The notes beneath the pieces were generated by a model. That model ran no database searches. It worked only from the letters and a program-made list of their open reading frames with translations, and was not told the origin of the DNA. DNA of 64,000 nt, taken from assembly GCA_902801325.1 (NCBI GenBank), contig CADCHQ010000005.1, positions 1 through 64,000 on the forward strand. The letters are read 5' to 3'. Both the position numbers and the translations under genes were made by a program. Shown here piece after piece: positions 19,901 through 28,347 of this stretch (position 1 is the stretch's first letter; every line of letters begins with the position of its first letter). Source of the DNA: an uncultured Bacteroidales bacterium. Its GTDB lineage: Bacteria > Bacteroidota > Bacteroidia > Bacteroidales > Bacteroidaceae.

Positions 19901-20293
19901 TATGGTCGCATGTATGAAGAGAACATGTATAGCACCAACAACCAGAGCATTGCCGTTAACTGGCGTTGGCGTAAAGATGGAGATGTCACAGACATGCCTC
20001 GCGCACTGTATCAGTATGGCTACAACTGGTTGGCCAGTGACCGATTTGTAGAAAGTGGTTCATTCTTGCGAATGAAGCAAATGACATTCATGTACAGCTT
20101 TGATCCCAACTTGATTAAGAAGGCCAGTCTGAATACATTGAACCTGTCGGTAACATTGAACAACATGCTTACCTTTACAAAATATACCGGTGCCGATCCA
20201 GAGGTTTCCGTAAACAATATAGGAGTCGCTTCGGATTACAACCGCACACCTCGCTCTCGATACTTTACGTTTAACGTTACCATTGGTTTATAA
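16991..20293 (+). CDS. SusC/RagA-type TonB-dependent transporter, first pair
   Basis: An 1100-residue outer-membrane transporter of the SusC class, importing oligosaccharides with TonB energy. A signal peptide ends AYAQ, a carboxypeptidase-regulatory-like domain follows (about 27-110, GRVWSEDEPEGLIKAS), then a plug with the SusC-type block IDDALQGRIAGLDIVANSG and MRVRGVTSINSNNEPLILLN, IEEITVLKDGAAAAIWGARG, then a beta-barrel to the C-terminus. Length is typical. SusD follows after 12 bases. The pair should form a lid-and-barrel complex at the cell surface. Confidence 0.96.
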   Translation: MGNKLKAIWTIVLLCFAMTAYAQSNVIITGRVWSEDEPEGLIKASITEIDGTGRIYSAAVTDFNGNFSLLVKNTQHKLSISYISCEKQILSIGNRRRFDIQMKEKGQLQELVVRGSRMTSGGGLNVPEREFSGAMQRFNTKELEGVSVASIDDALQGRIAGLDIVANSGDLGSGTKMRVRGVTSINSNNEPLILLNDVPFESNIDSNFDFATADTEQFASLLCISPDDIEEITVLKDGAAAAIWGARGANGVINITTKKGVTGPTRISYSYRLSGSYQPRGTKLLNGDDYTMLMKQAYFNRNQEDCNIPEYSYDRSPFVNAYGTATDYENFNDNTDWVKEVTKYGWTHDHNFSVSGGGDKAKFRASLGYYDQTGTIIGQHLSRFNTRMNLEYFVSSRLKFDAEFALTYTDNDKTYYDGSDDGLLSIAYKKMPNVSIYRQDVNGRDTKEFFNISQASQLNSDQKNLRNPIALAKLASYDQSSMRIMPILRLQYDLIEPTSEQKLRYQGYVKFDSENVKDNKFLPTELTSAAWNSSNVNKSYNKESEAMTIYTDHNITWQPKLGEDHSLLLYGSWQMDMSHSKYQEFEKYGIPSTSGTDINMDGHINAFYSSKNEGRNMAFLLRGHYFLMDRYVFDVTARWDGSSRFGSNNRWGFFPAVSGKWLITSEKWMSATKSWLSELALRLGWGVTGNRPDYEYLHFSRYNNFGTGYIDLPAIKPSSLQLSDLKWERSSSYNLGVDVSLANYKYRLVANIYHRRTENLLFSNQRIPSSTGFSSLRYINAGTMDNNGWELEFSTQNMVQRNDWKLDVSLNLSNYRNTIKELDENVLNSYNADFSFNNGAYLTRLQIENSFGSIYGFRYKGVYQYDTYQPNNPMASCPIVRDDNKKAVFDSFGNTVPMYFAYGTTSAYRFRGGDAIYEDVNGDGTIDELDIVYLGNSNPKLDGGFGATVKYKRFSLNLFFNFRLGSKVINYGRMYEENMYSTNNQSIAVNWRWRKDGDVTDMPRALYQYGYNWLASDRFVESGSFLRMKQMTFMYSFDPNLIKKASLNTLNLSVTLNNMLTFTKYTGADPEVSVNNIGVASDYNRTPRSRYFTFNVTIGL

Positions 20294-20305
20294 AATGTTT
20301 CTGTC

Positions 20306-21853
20306 ATGAAAAAAAGTATATTTCAAACTATTACTTGTCTAGCAGTCATCATTACGCTGAGCGGATGCAGTGACTGGTTCTCCATCACGCCTCAAAGCGA
20401 GATGGTGGCAGAAGATTTTTGGAAAGACAAGACCGATGTGGCAAGTGCTGTAAGCTCGTGTTACCGAGGTATGTGTGAAGGCAACTTCGTTAGACGTTTA
20501 ATTGTTTGGGGCGAGGTCCGCTCTGACAATGTGATATATGGGCAAAGCAATGAAACAGACCTTACATATGTTTTGAATGCAAGTATATCCCCCTCAAACT
20601 CTTATACGCAATGGGGAGATTTCTATACGGTAATCAATAATTGTAATACAGTTCTTGCCAAGGCTCCTTCAGTACGTGACAACGATCCTAACTTTAGTCA
20701 GGCGGAGTTGAATCAGTATTTAGCCGAGGTTAAGGCCATTCGTGCATTTTGCTACTTCACGTTGGTGCGCACATTTAATGATATTCCATACATCAGTGAA
20801 CCTTATTTGGACGACACTCGTGAATATAAAGTTGCTCAAAGCAGTGCGGATAGTATCTTAAACGTTTTAATTGAAGACCTTAAGAGTGTAGAGGGAGATG
20901 TTGCCAAAGAATATGCTGTTAATACCGCATATAATAAGGGACGTGTAACGCAGAAAGCAATTTGGGCATTAATAGCAGACATGTGCCTGTGGCGTCAGGA
21001 TTATAATCAATGCATAACTTATTGCGATAAGATTATAAATACGAATGCCTATAATCCTCTGACTCTGGTTCCCGCCTCTCAGTATTTTTCCAAGGTGTTC
21101 TTTGATGGCAATAGTGATGAAAGCATCTGGGAGTTGCAATTTGATTATAATACGAACAATGGTGCTGTTACATCAATGTATGGTGGAACAAACACCAATC
21201 CTCTGCTTTGTGCTTCTTCACTGTCTGATTTGCGCGGTTCCAGTTTCTTCCGCGAGAAGGATTATCGCAGATGCAACGCCTTTGTCTTGAACAATGGTTC
21301 GTATATGATAAAGAAATACGTGGCCAACCGTACAAGCAATGATTTGACAACCATCAAGGCAAGTGATTTCGTTTGGGGCAACAGTACGTCAAATTGGATC
21401 TTTTATCGTTTGGCAGATGCTTATTTGATGAAAGCCGAAGCATTGGTTGAACGAAATACAGGCAATGACATTACTGATGCGGTTGCTTTGGTTTCACAAA
21501 TCTATGATCGTTCGAACCCCGATTTGGATCCAGGAAGTCTTATAAGTTCTTACAATCAGGCAATGGCTCGTGATTTGGTGTTCGACGAGCGCCAGCGCGA
21601 ATTCCTTTTCGAGGGCAAACGATATTTTGACATTGTTCGTCGTATTCGACGCGAAGGGAGTCCAACTGATATCGTTAGCAACTATTTGTTGGCAAAATAT
21701 GTATCCATGTCTTTGGACCAAACGACTGTTTTCAGTAAACTTAATGACCCTGATGCAATATATTTCCCCATCAATCAAGAAGAACTTAAGCTCAATACGC
21801 TTTTGCATCAGAATAGATTCTACGAAACATCTTCAGATATTGTGAAAAACTAA
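20306..21853 (+). CDS. SusD/RagB-type glycan-binding lipoprotein, first pair
   Basis: A 515-residue SusD-like lipoprotein: lipobox LSGC (Cys 21), then the family N-terminus SDWFSITPQSEMVAEDFWKD, tetratricopeptide-like helices (AEVKAIRAFCYFTLVRTFNDIPYI) and the C-terminal block FDERQREFLFEGKRYFDIVRR, the most diagnostic SusD motif. It caps the SusC barrel and binds the glycan outside the cell. Its stop overlaps the next start (TAATG), so translation is coupled to the following FAS1 gene. Confidence 0.95.
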   Translation: MKKSIFQTITCLAVIITLSGCSDWFSITPQSEMVAEDFWKDKTDVASAVSSCYRGMCEGNFVRRLIVWGEVRSDNVIYGQSNETDLTYVLNASISPSNSYTQWGDFYTVINNCNTVLAKAPSVRDNDPNFSQAELNQYLAEVKAIRAFCYFTLVRTFNDIPYISEPYLDDTREYKVAQSSADSILNVLIEDLKSVEGDVAKEYAVNTAYNKGRVTQKAIWALIADMCLWRQDYNQCITYCDKIINTNAYNPLTLVPASQYFSKVFFDGNSDESIWELQFDYNTNNGAVTSMYGGTNTNPLLCASSLSDLRGSSFFREKDYRRCNAFVLNNGSYMIKKYVANRTSNDLTTIKASDFVWGNSTSNWIFYRLADAYLMKAEALVERNTGNDITDAVALVSQIYDRSNPDLDPGSLISSYNQAMARDLVFDERQREFLFEGKRYFDIVRRIRREGSPTDIVSNYLLAKYVSMSLDQTTVFSKLNDPDAIYFPINQEELKLNTLLHQNRFYETSSDIVKN

Positions 21854-23685
21854 TGGCCATGAATAAATATTTATTATTTGGCATTGTTGCCTTACTGATG
21901 CTTGCTGGTTGCAATAGTGACAATATCAGCGATGAGGCCATGTATACTTTTACAGGTGAGACAGTCTATTCTTTCTGTAAAAATACGCCTCAGCTAACCA
22001 AGTTTGCCGAATTAATCGAACGTGGCGGTCAAAAGAAATTCTTTGGCCTTTATGGACATTATACTACTTTTGCTCCCACGAACGATGCCATAGACGCATA
22101 TATGGCAGAAAAGAAGTTGGACTTTAATTCGCTTACTGAAGAGCAAATCCTAAAGATTGTATATAACAGTACCATCAAGAGCGACGATGAGGCGATTCTT
22201 AGTGAAGACTTTGAGGAGGGAGCTCTTTCTTCTGTAAGCCTAAGTGATAGGTGGGTGGTTATTTCTTTTGGAACAGACAAGTTTGGTCAACGCGAGATCT
22301 ATGTCAACAAGAGTGCCACAATTATCAGTGCTGACAACGAGGTGCATAATGGCGTGGTTCATGTCGTTAATCGAATTGTAGAACCAAGTGAAGAGACATT
22401 GCTCAATGTCTTGAAAGGAAGAGATGAATTTCAACTATGGTCGTTGGCTTATGAAGCTAGTGGAATAGATAAGGGAATGAATGAGTTGTATGACCCGAAT
22501 TATTCAACTCCCTATACCACAGATGGAATTTGGATTGACGGTTGGTATTTCAAGGTTAATGAGAAGTGCAAGTTGGGATGGACCATGTTTTGCGAACCCG
22601 ATGAGGTGTTAGCTGAATATGGAGCTACGGATCTTGCTTCTTTAGAGAAGTTGGCCAGCACCTATTATGGATCATCCGAACTTGGAAACTACAAAAGTGA
22701 GAACAACCCATTAAATAAGTTTGTTGCCTATCATATATTAAATCGTCAGATGAGTACGAGTAATTTCCTTTATACAGGAAGCAAGACCTCTAGTACTTAT
22801 CAAACGAAGCGCTATGAGTATTATGAAACGGAATTGAAGAATCGTTTGATTGAAATCAAGGCAGGAAATCAGATTAATACCCAAAAGAATGGAAAGTACG
22901 TGGCTATCGATGCTGACAACAGCAACATCGATGCCGTTAACGGATTCGTTCATACGCTGAAGAATCTTATGGTTTATGATGAAAATGTCATGCGAAACGA
23001 TGTGCTTCACAAAAGAATTCGTTTTGATGTTTATGCGATTCCTCCTCAGTTGACAAACAACAACATCCGTTGGCAATTGACAACCATTCAGGGTTATAAT
23101 GGATATTCCATGACACCTGACTTCTGTGGTGACTACCTTAAGTTTAATGATGTGACCAATGTTAAACTTTGGGCCAGCGATGGTTGGACTTGTCACCACG
23201 GAGATGAGATGGTGTTTAAAGGTTGGTATGATGTCACATGGCGCATGTTGCCTGTTCCTCCTGGCAATTGGGAAATCCGTTTAGGCTATAATGCCGAAAA
23301 TTGGCGTGGCATTGCTCAGCTCTTCATCGATGGACAAATTGCAGGAATCCCTAAAGACCTGCGTATCAACAATCCGTCGGATGGGCCAGATCCTCGTGTT
23401 GGATATATAAAAGATGAGGATACTGCCGATGATGGTGTTGAAAATGACAAACTGATGAGGAACCACGGTTACATGAAAGCTCCCAATAGCATTTATACAA
23501 GTGGAAAGGGAATCTCACGTGACTTGTTCTATTGCTTGCGAATAATCATTGGTCAATATAGTTTTGACAGCTATGCCCCACACTATTTCCGTGCTAAAAA
23601 CGTACACCGCGAAGACCGTGAGTTCACAGCCGACTTCTTGGAGTACATTCCTGTAGATATGATTCGTGATGAAGATCGTGAATAA
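21853..23685 (+). CDS. FAS1-domain lipoprotein with extra C-terminal domain
   Basis: A 610-residue lipoprotein with lipobox LAGC (Cys 20 from the first ATG). A second ATG at 21859 (MNKYLL) is an equally good start. One or two FAS1 modules are visible (TTFAPTNDAIDAYM near 75 and a second region to about 380). From about residue 390 an extra domain follows (FDVYAIPPQLTNNNIRW, LWASDGWTCHHGD, WEIRLGYNAENWRG) that looks like a beta-rich binding module. It lies within the SusC/SusD operon between SusD and another FAS1 gene and is probably surface exposed. Function beyond binding is not visible. Confidence 0.78.
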   Translation: MAMNKYLLFGIVALLMLAGCNSDNISDEAMYTFTGETVYSFCKNTPQLTKFAELIERGGQKKFFGLYGHYTTFAPTNDAIDAYMAEKKLDFNSLTEEQILKIVYNSTIKSDDEAILSEDFEEGALSSVSLSDRWVVISFGTDKFGQREIYVNKSATIISADNEVHNGVVHVVNRIVEPSEETLLNVLKGRDEFQLWSLAYEASGIDKGMNELYDPNYSTPYTTDGIWIDGWYFKVNEKCKLGWTMFCEPDEVLAEYGATDLASLEKLASTYYGSSELGNYKSENNPLNKFVAYHILNRQMSTSNFLYTGSKTSSTYQTKRYEYYETELKNRLIEIKAGNQINTQKNGKYVAIDADNSNIDAVNGFVHTLKNLMVYDENVMRNDVLHKRIRFDVYAIPPQLTNNNIRWQLTTIQGYNGYSMTPDFCGDYLKFNDVTNVKLWASDGWTCHHGDEMVFKGWYDVTWRMLPVPPGNWEIRLGYNAENWRGIAQLFIDGQIAGIPKDLRINNPSDGPDPRVGYIKDEDTADDGVENDKLMRNHGYMKAPNSIYTSGKGISRDLFYCLRIIIGQYSFDSYAPHYFRAKNVHREDREFTADFLEYIPVDMIRDEDRE

Positions 23686-23703
23686 TTTTAAGTAGCTAAA
23701 GTC

Positions 23704-25263
23704 ATGAAGAAGTTATTTTTCTCTATAATCCTTATTGCCGGTATCGTTGCACTCTCTTCTTGCAATGACAAATGGGATGAGCACTATGATAGCAATAGCC
23801 AATTGCCATCGGCAACATTGATGGAACTGATTGATGGGTATTCTGATTTATCTCTCTTTTCCCAAATGGTGCATTTGGCCGGAGCCGACTCCTTGCTAAA
23901 CAGCAATCAAACTTATACCGTTTGGGCTCCAGTAAATGATGCTCTTAAAGATGTGGATGTTTCAGATAAAGAGCTTTGCACTCGAATTGTAAGAAACCAC
24001 ATGGCAAGATACACGTATCCCTCGAGCACAAATACAGAGCAGGCCATAGTGTTGCTAAATGGTAAAAGTAAGTTTTACACAAGCAATTCAGTTTTTGGCT
24101 CAACGCAAATCCGACAAGCTGATAATCGAGCATTGAATGGTATTCTTCATGTTATGTCTGGCCAGATACCCTATCAGTATAACTTTTTAGAGTTTCTGAG
24201 CACTCATGAGGATTATTCCGAGCTTTACAACTTTATTTCAAGTTTTGACGAAAGTGTTTACGACGCAGAACAAAGTACAGTATATGATTCTGTGTTTGTC
24301 ACCTATAACCGATTGTTGGAAAACATCAATTATGGCATTGGAAGCATTGGTGATGAAGATTCGGTTTATACAATGATTCTTCCCGACAATGCTGCATGGA
24401 AAAAGGCATTCGATTACATCTCGCCTTACTATACAGTCTTTAGCAGAGATGAGGCTTATGCCGATTCTGTTCAGCGCGTCCAGACAAGTTTGGCGATAGT
24501 GAATGGTCTTACTTTCCGTGGACGAATTACTGATGCTGCTAGTTTGGATTCCATAAAGACAGTGGGCGGTTCGGTCATTAAGGAAACAGATCGCTATCTT
24601 GGAAGTTATAGTCAGCAAGATGCCAGCAATGGCATTATGTACTTGGCAAACGGGAATCTTGTTCTCGACGATACTTGTGTTTGGAATCCCACGATTGTAG
24701 TGGAAGCAGAAGACGTTGATTCCCGAACCACGGTTTCCGGTTCAAATGCCTTCATTCGCAACACCGATGCCAATAGTCCCATTCAAGGCGTTTCTGGGAA
24801 CAGCTACCTCGAAGTCAGCAGTTCCTCTTTGGATGGAGGTGTTACGTTTAATATCGTTGGTGTGCTGGCCGGCAAGTATGATATCTATTGTGACTTTTTG
24901 GCTCCAGAGATTGATGGAGAGAAGTTGGCAACTGAGCAGACGCGTGTTCAGTTCCAATTGAGATACCAATCAGCAACGGGTAGTACAAAAACTATCAATG
25001 TGAACAGTAAAAGCGACGAGGGCCTGTTAGTGGGTGGAGAAGACGCTCATGGAATCATTTCAGTTCTTGCTTATGAGGGGCAGGAGTTTCCTACCTCAAA
25101 CTATTATGACTCTATGTGGTTTGCCGACCCCAGTAACACGATTTCCTCCATCAAGGCGAATACGACTCTTCAGGTAAAGACGAATGTCAGCACATCGGAA
25201 CTGGGTAAGACTTTGGTCCGTCGTTTCCGCTTAGATAAGATAAGGTTTGTTCCAGTACAGTAA
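23704..25263 (+). CDS. FAS1-domain lipoprotein with C-terminal binding-like domain
   Basis: A 519-residue lipoprotein: lipobox ALSSC (Cys 20), acidic NDKWDEHYD after it, and FAS1 signatures TYTVWAPVNDALKDV (about 75-90) and YTMILPDNAAWKKAF (about 222-236). After about residue 320 a beta-rich domain begins with VVEAEDVDSRTTVSG, which resembles carbohydrate-binding modules whose domain starts with an EAE-type strand. It is the third FAS1 gene of the operon, 18 bases after the second and 22 before the second SusC. It is probably a surface glycan-binding or adhesion partner of one transporter pair. Confidence 0.76.
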   Translation: MKKLFFSIILIAGIVALSSCNDKWDEHYDSNSQLPSATLMELIDGYSDLSLFSQMVHLAGADSLLNSNQTYTVWAPVNDALKDVDVSDKELCTRIVRNHMARYTYPSSTNTEQAIVLLNGKSKFYTSNSVFGSTQIRQADNRALNGILHVMSGQIPYQYNFLEFLSTHEDYSELYNFISSFDESVYDAEQSTVYDSVFVTYNRLLENINYGIGSIGDEDSVYTMILPDNAAWKKAFDYISPYYTVFSRDEAYADSVQRVQTSLAIVNGLTFRGRITDAASLDSIKTVGGSVIKETDRYLGSYSQQDASNGIMYLANGNLVLDDTCVWNPTIVVEAEDVDSRTTVSGSNAFIRNTDANSPIQGVSGNSYLEVSSSSLDGGVTFNIVGVLAGKYDIYCDFLAPEIDGEKLATEQTRVQFQLRYQSATGSTKTINVNSKSDEGLLVGGEDAHGIISVLAYEGQEFPTSNYYDSMWFADPSNTISSIKANTTLQVKTNVSTSELGKTLVRRFRLDKIRFVPVQ

Positions 25264-25285
25264 TTACGTTGAAATACCATAGGTT

Positions 25286-28200
25286 ATGAGAGTACTATAT
25301 TTATTAGGTATTATACTTTTGCTAGGCACTGGCAATGTGAAAGCTCAGGCACAGTATGAAGTGCGCGGACTTGTTACCAATGCCACAACAGGAAAGGGCT
25401 TTGCTGGTGCCAGCATTACATCGCCTTCAGCAAAAACGAGTGCAATGACAGGGGACGATGGCACTTTTGTCATCACGCTGCCCAGTCTCAATCTTCCTAT
25501 CGAGGTTTCCGCGCCAGGGTTCGAGCCCAGAATTGTACCGGTTCAAGGCAACGATTACCTCGAAATAGTCCTGTTTGAGGAGAAGATAACTGGCGAATCG
25601 TTGCAAGGAGGCACCATTACCATAATCGATGGACTTGCTACGTCATCGGATGTCAGTCTTCAGTCCATTAGCCGTTCTGGAGAACCGGGTCATAGTGCAA
25701 CCTATTTCATTCGTGGAATGAATAGCATCAATCGATCGTCCCAACCGCTGTTTGTAGTGGATGGCGTCATTTGGCAGATGCAGGAAGGACTTGAGAGTTC
25801 TGTCGATGGGTATGTCAACAATCCCCTGACACTCATTTCACCAGACGATATCGAAGATATTCAAGTTCTGAGAAATGGTTCTTCCATTTGGGGCGTAAAA
25901 GGCGCCAATGGCGTTGTCCTTATTCGCACCAAACGGGCTAAGAATATTGCCACTCGCATTGAGGCTAATATTTCCATGGGCGTTCAGACTCCTTTCTCTG
26001 TCATTCCTGTGATGGAGTCTGATGCTTATCGTCGTTATGCAACTGATGTTATGAGTCAGTTGGACAAGAAAGACATCTCCAAGTTCCAGTTCATCAGCGA
26101 CGACCCTTCAAAGTCTTTTTACAGAGCAAATCATAACAACACCAACTGGATAGATCAGATTACGAAGACTTCTTTCATCCAGAATTACGGCATCTCAGTC
26201 TCTGGTGGTGATGACAAGGCATTGTATCGTTTCTCTTTGGGCTTTGCTCAGAACGATGGAAACATCGAAGGTACCCGCTTCAATAGACTCAATGTTCGTT
26301 TTAATTCCAATATCAATCTAACGAACTATTTCACCATCCAAACTGACATAGCTTATGCCCAAACCATGCATAAGGTTGTGTTTGAAGGCTTGGATGCCGT
26401 GCGCTCTCCTTATTTATTGGCTCACCAGAAGTCTCCCCTCTACAGTCCTTATACCTATAATTTGGATGGTACACTTAACGACCGCCTGAGCGATACCGAT
26501 GAACTAAATGTGGGTAATCCTTTGGCACTGTTGAACGACAATGTTCCTGGGTTGGAGAAGTATCGTTTTAACGCCAACCTTCGCCCTTCATTTAAGTTTA
26601 CAGACAAGTTGTCATTGACTGCCCTCTTGGGGTATTCTTGGGACAAGACCAATGAAGACCTTTTCCTGCCTGATACTGGATTGGCAGAAGAAAATCTGAT
26701 TAATGCCCAGGGAGAAATCTATGCCATTGGGCGAAACCAGGTTCGCAATTTCATGGCTCGCCAAAGTTCCATTTCTTTGGATTCACATTTGCGTTACCAA
26801 GTGTTTGACGACTGGCGTCACTATCTTTCACTGACGCTGGGTGGTCGTTTCTATCAAACTTACAATCGATATAATTACGGCTTTGGTTATAACACTGGAA
26901 GTGACTATATACGCGTTCTGGGTAGTACGAGCAGTGACCTTCGCTTCCCTACAGCTTTTGAATACAAGGACCGTAATGCCGCTTGGTATTTCCAGGCCGA
27001 CTACAATTACCAGCACCGCTATTTCCTGCGCTTCGAGGCCTCTTTGGAGAGCAGTAGCCGTTTTGGCAGTGAAGCCAATCTGAACATCGGTGGTTCGGCA
27101 TGGGCCTTCTCTCCCTCCATCGAAGGACGATGGGTCATCAGCAATGAAAAGTGGATGAAAGGGAGCAACCTTGACAACCTTCAGCTAAGAATTGCCTATA
27201 CGAGGGCTGCCAACGATGATCTTCCACTCTTCGCTACACGCAATTATTTCAAAAGTGCTCCAGTTGCTCGTGATGCTCAAGGCCTTTTGCTGGCAAACAT
27301 CGGCAACCCCAAACTCAAGTGGGAGACAACGGGACGATTCGACATCGGTGCCGATCTAAGTGTGCTGCATAATCGCTTGAATGTTTCGGCTGATTATTAT
27401 CGTAACCGTACTACCGACCTTGTGGTGCAAAAGTCATTAGCCGAGATTAGTGGGCTCACACATTATTGGGACAACGATGGAGAACTGACAAACTGTGGAT
27501 TTGAAACTAGCGTTCGTGCTCGTTTAGTGGAGCATCGTGATTGGCGTCTCGATCTGGGTTTCACCATTGCTCACAATTGTAATAAGATTACCAAGTTGAA
27601 CCATGGTTCCTTCACTACGGACTTTGCCAATGGGCAAATCCTTACAGCCGAGGGTAATCCCGTCGGTGTCTTTTACGGTTATCGCACAAACGGGGTTTAT
27701 AGCACTGCGGCGGAGGCAAAGGCCGACGGACTGGCCATCTTGTCTGAGAGTGGTCAGCGTATGCCTTTTAGTGCCGGTGATATGCGTTTTGTCGATCAAA
27801 ACCGCGACGGACTCATCAATGATGCTGACCGCATCATTCTCGGCAATCCTAATCCCGACTTCTTTGGCAAACTCCATTTCAATTTGTCTTGGAAACGTCT
27901 CACCTTGCATGGTCTCTTCACCTATTCATATGGCAACGAGGCATACAATGCCCTGCGTGCTACGCTGGAGTCGGGTAGTGACCTGATGAATCAAAGCACA
28001 GCCATGGAGTCCCGTTGGATGGCTGACGGTCAAATCACCAACATTCCCCGTGCTGTTTATGCTGATCCCATGGGCAACAGCCGTTTTAGCGATCGTTGGA
28101 TAGAGGATGCCTCCTACCTAAAGTTCAAGCGATTGCAGCTCACCTACGATGTTCCCTTGCGTCATAAGATTATGCAGGGCGTGTGCATCTGGGCTGCTGT

Positions 28201-28342
28201 CAATAATCTCTTCACCCTCACTCCTTATTTGGGAGCCGACCCCGAATTCTCTGTCAACACCAGCAACCTGCTGCAGGGTGTCGATGTTGGACTTACTCCC
28301 CAAAGCCGTAATTACATGATTGGCGTTAAATTTAATCTGTAA
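25286..28342 (+). CDS. SusC/RagA-type TonB-dependent transporter, second pair
   Basis: A 1018-residue second SusC-class transporter. A signal peptide ends near VKAQAQ, followed by a regulatory-like domain (VRGLVTNATTGKGFAGAS), a plug (YFIRGMNSINRSSQPLFVVD, IEDIQVLRNGSSIWGVKGANG) and a barrel ending GVKFNL. It is clearly diverged from the first SusC in the same operon, so it is not a recent duplicate and may take a different fragment of the same glycan. SusD follows after five bases. Confidence 0.95.
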   Translation: MRVLYLLGIILLLGTGNVKAQAQYEVRGLVTNATTGKGFAGASITSPSAKTSAMTGDDGTFVITLPSLNLPIEVSAPGFEPRIVPVQGNDYLEIVLFEEKITGESLQGGTITIIDGLATSSDVSLQSISRSGEPGHSATYFIRGMNSINRSSQPLFVVDGVIWQMQEGLESSVDGYVNNPLTLISPDDIEDIQVLRNGSSIWGVKGANGVVLIRTKRAKNIATRIEANISMGVQTPFSVIPVMESDAYRRYATDVMSQLDKKDISKFQFISDDPSKSFYRANHNNTNWIDQITKTSFIQNYGISVSGGDDKALYRFSLGFAQNDGNIEGTRFNRLNVRFNSNINLTNYFTIQTDIAYAQTMHKVVFEGLDAVRSPYLLAHQKSPLYSPYTYNLDGTLNDRLSDTDELNVGNPLALLNDNVPGLEKYRFNANLRPSFKFTDKLSLTALLGYSWDKTNEDLFLPDTGLAEENLINAQGEIYAIGRNQVRNFMARQSSISLDSHLRYQVFDDWRHYLSLTLGGRFYQTYNRYNYGFGYNTGSDYIRVLGSTSSDLRFPTAFEYKDRNAAWYFQADYNYQHRYFLRFEASLESSSRFGSEANLNIGGSAWAFSPSIEGRWVISNEKWMKGSNLDNLQLRIAYTRAANDDLPLFATRNYFKSAPVARDAQGLLLANIGNPKLKWETTGRFDIGADLSVLHNRLNVSADYYRNRTTDLVVQKSLAEISGLTHYWDNDGELTNCGFETSVRARLVEHRDWRLDLGFTIAHNCNKITKLNHGSFTTDFANGQILTAEGNPVGVFYGYRTNGVYSTAAEAKADGLAILSESGQRMPFSAGDMRFVDQNRDGLINDADRIILGNPNPDFFGKLHFNLSWKRLTLHGLFTYSYGNEAYNALRATLESGSDLMNQSTAMESRWMADGQITNIPRAVYADPMGNSRFSDRWIEDASYLKFKRLQLTYDVPLRHKIMQGVCIWAAVNNLFTLTPYLGADPEFSVNTSNLLQGVDVGLTPQSRNYMIGVKFNL

Positions 28343-28347
28343 CTGTC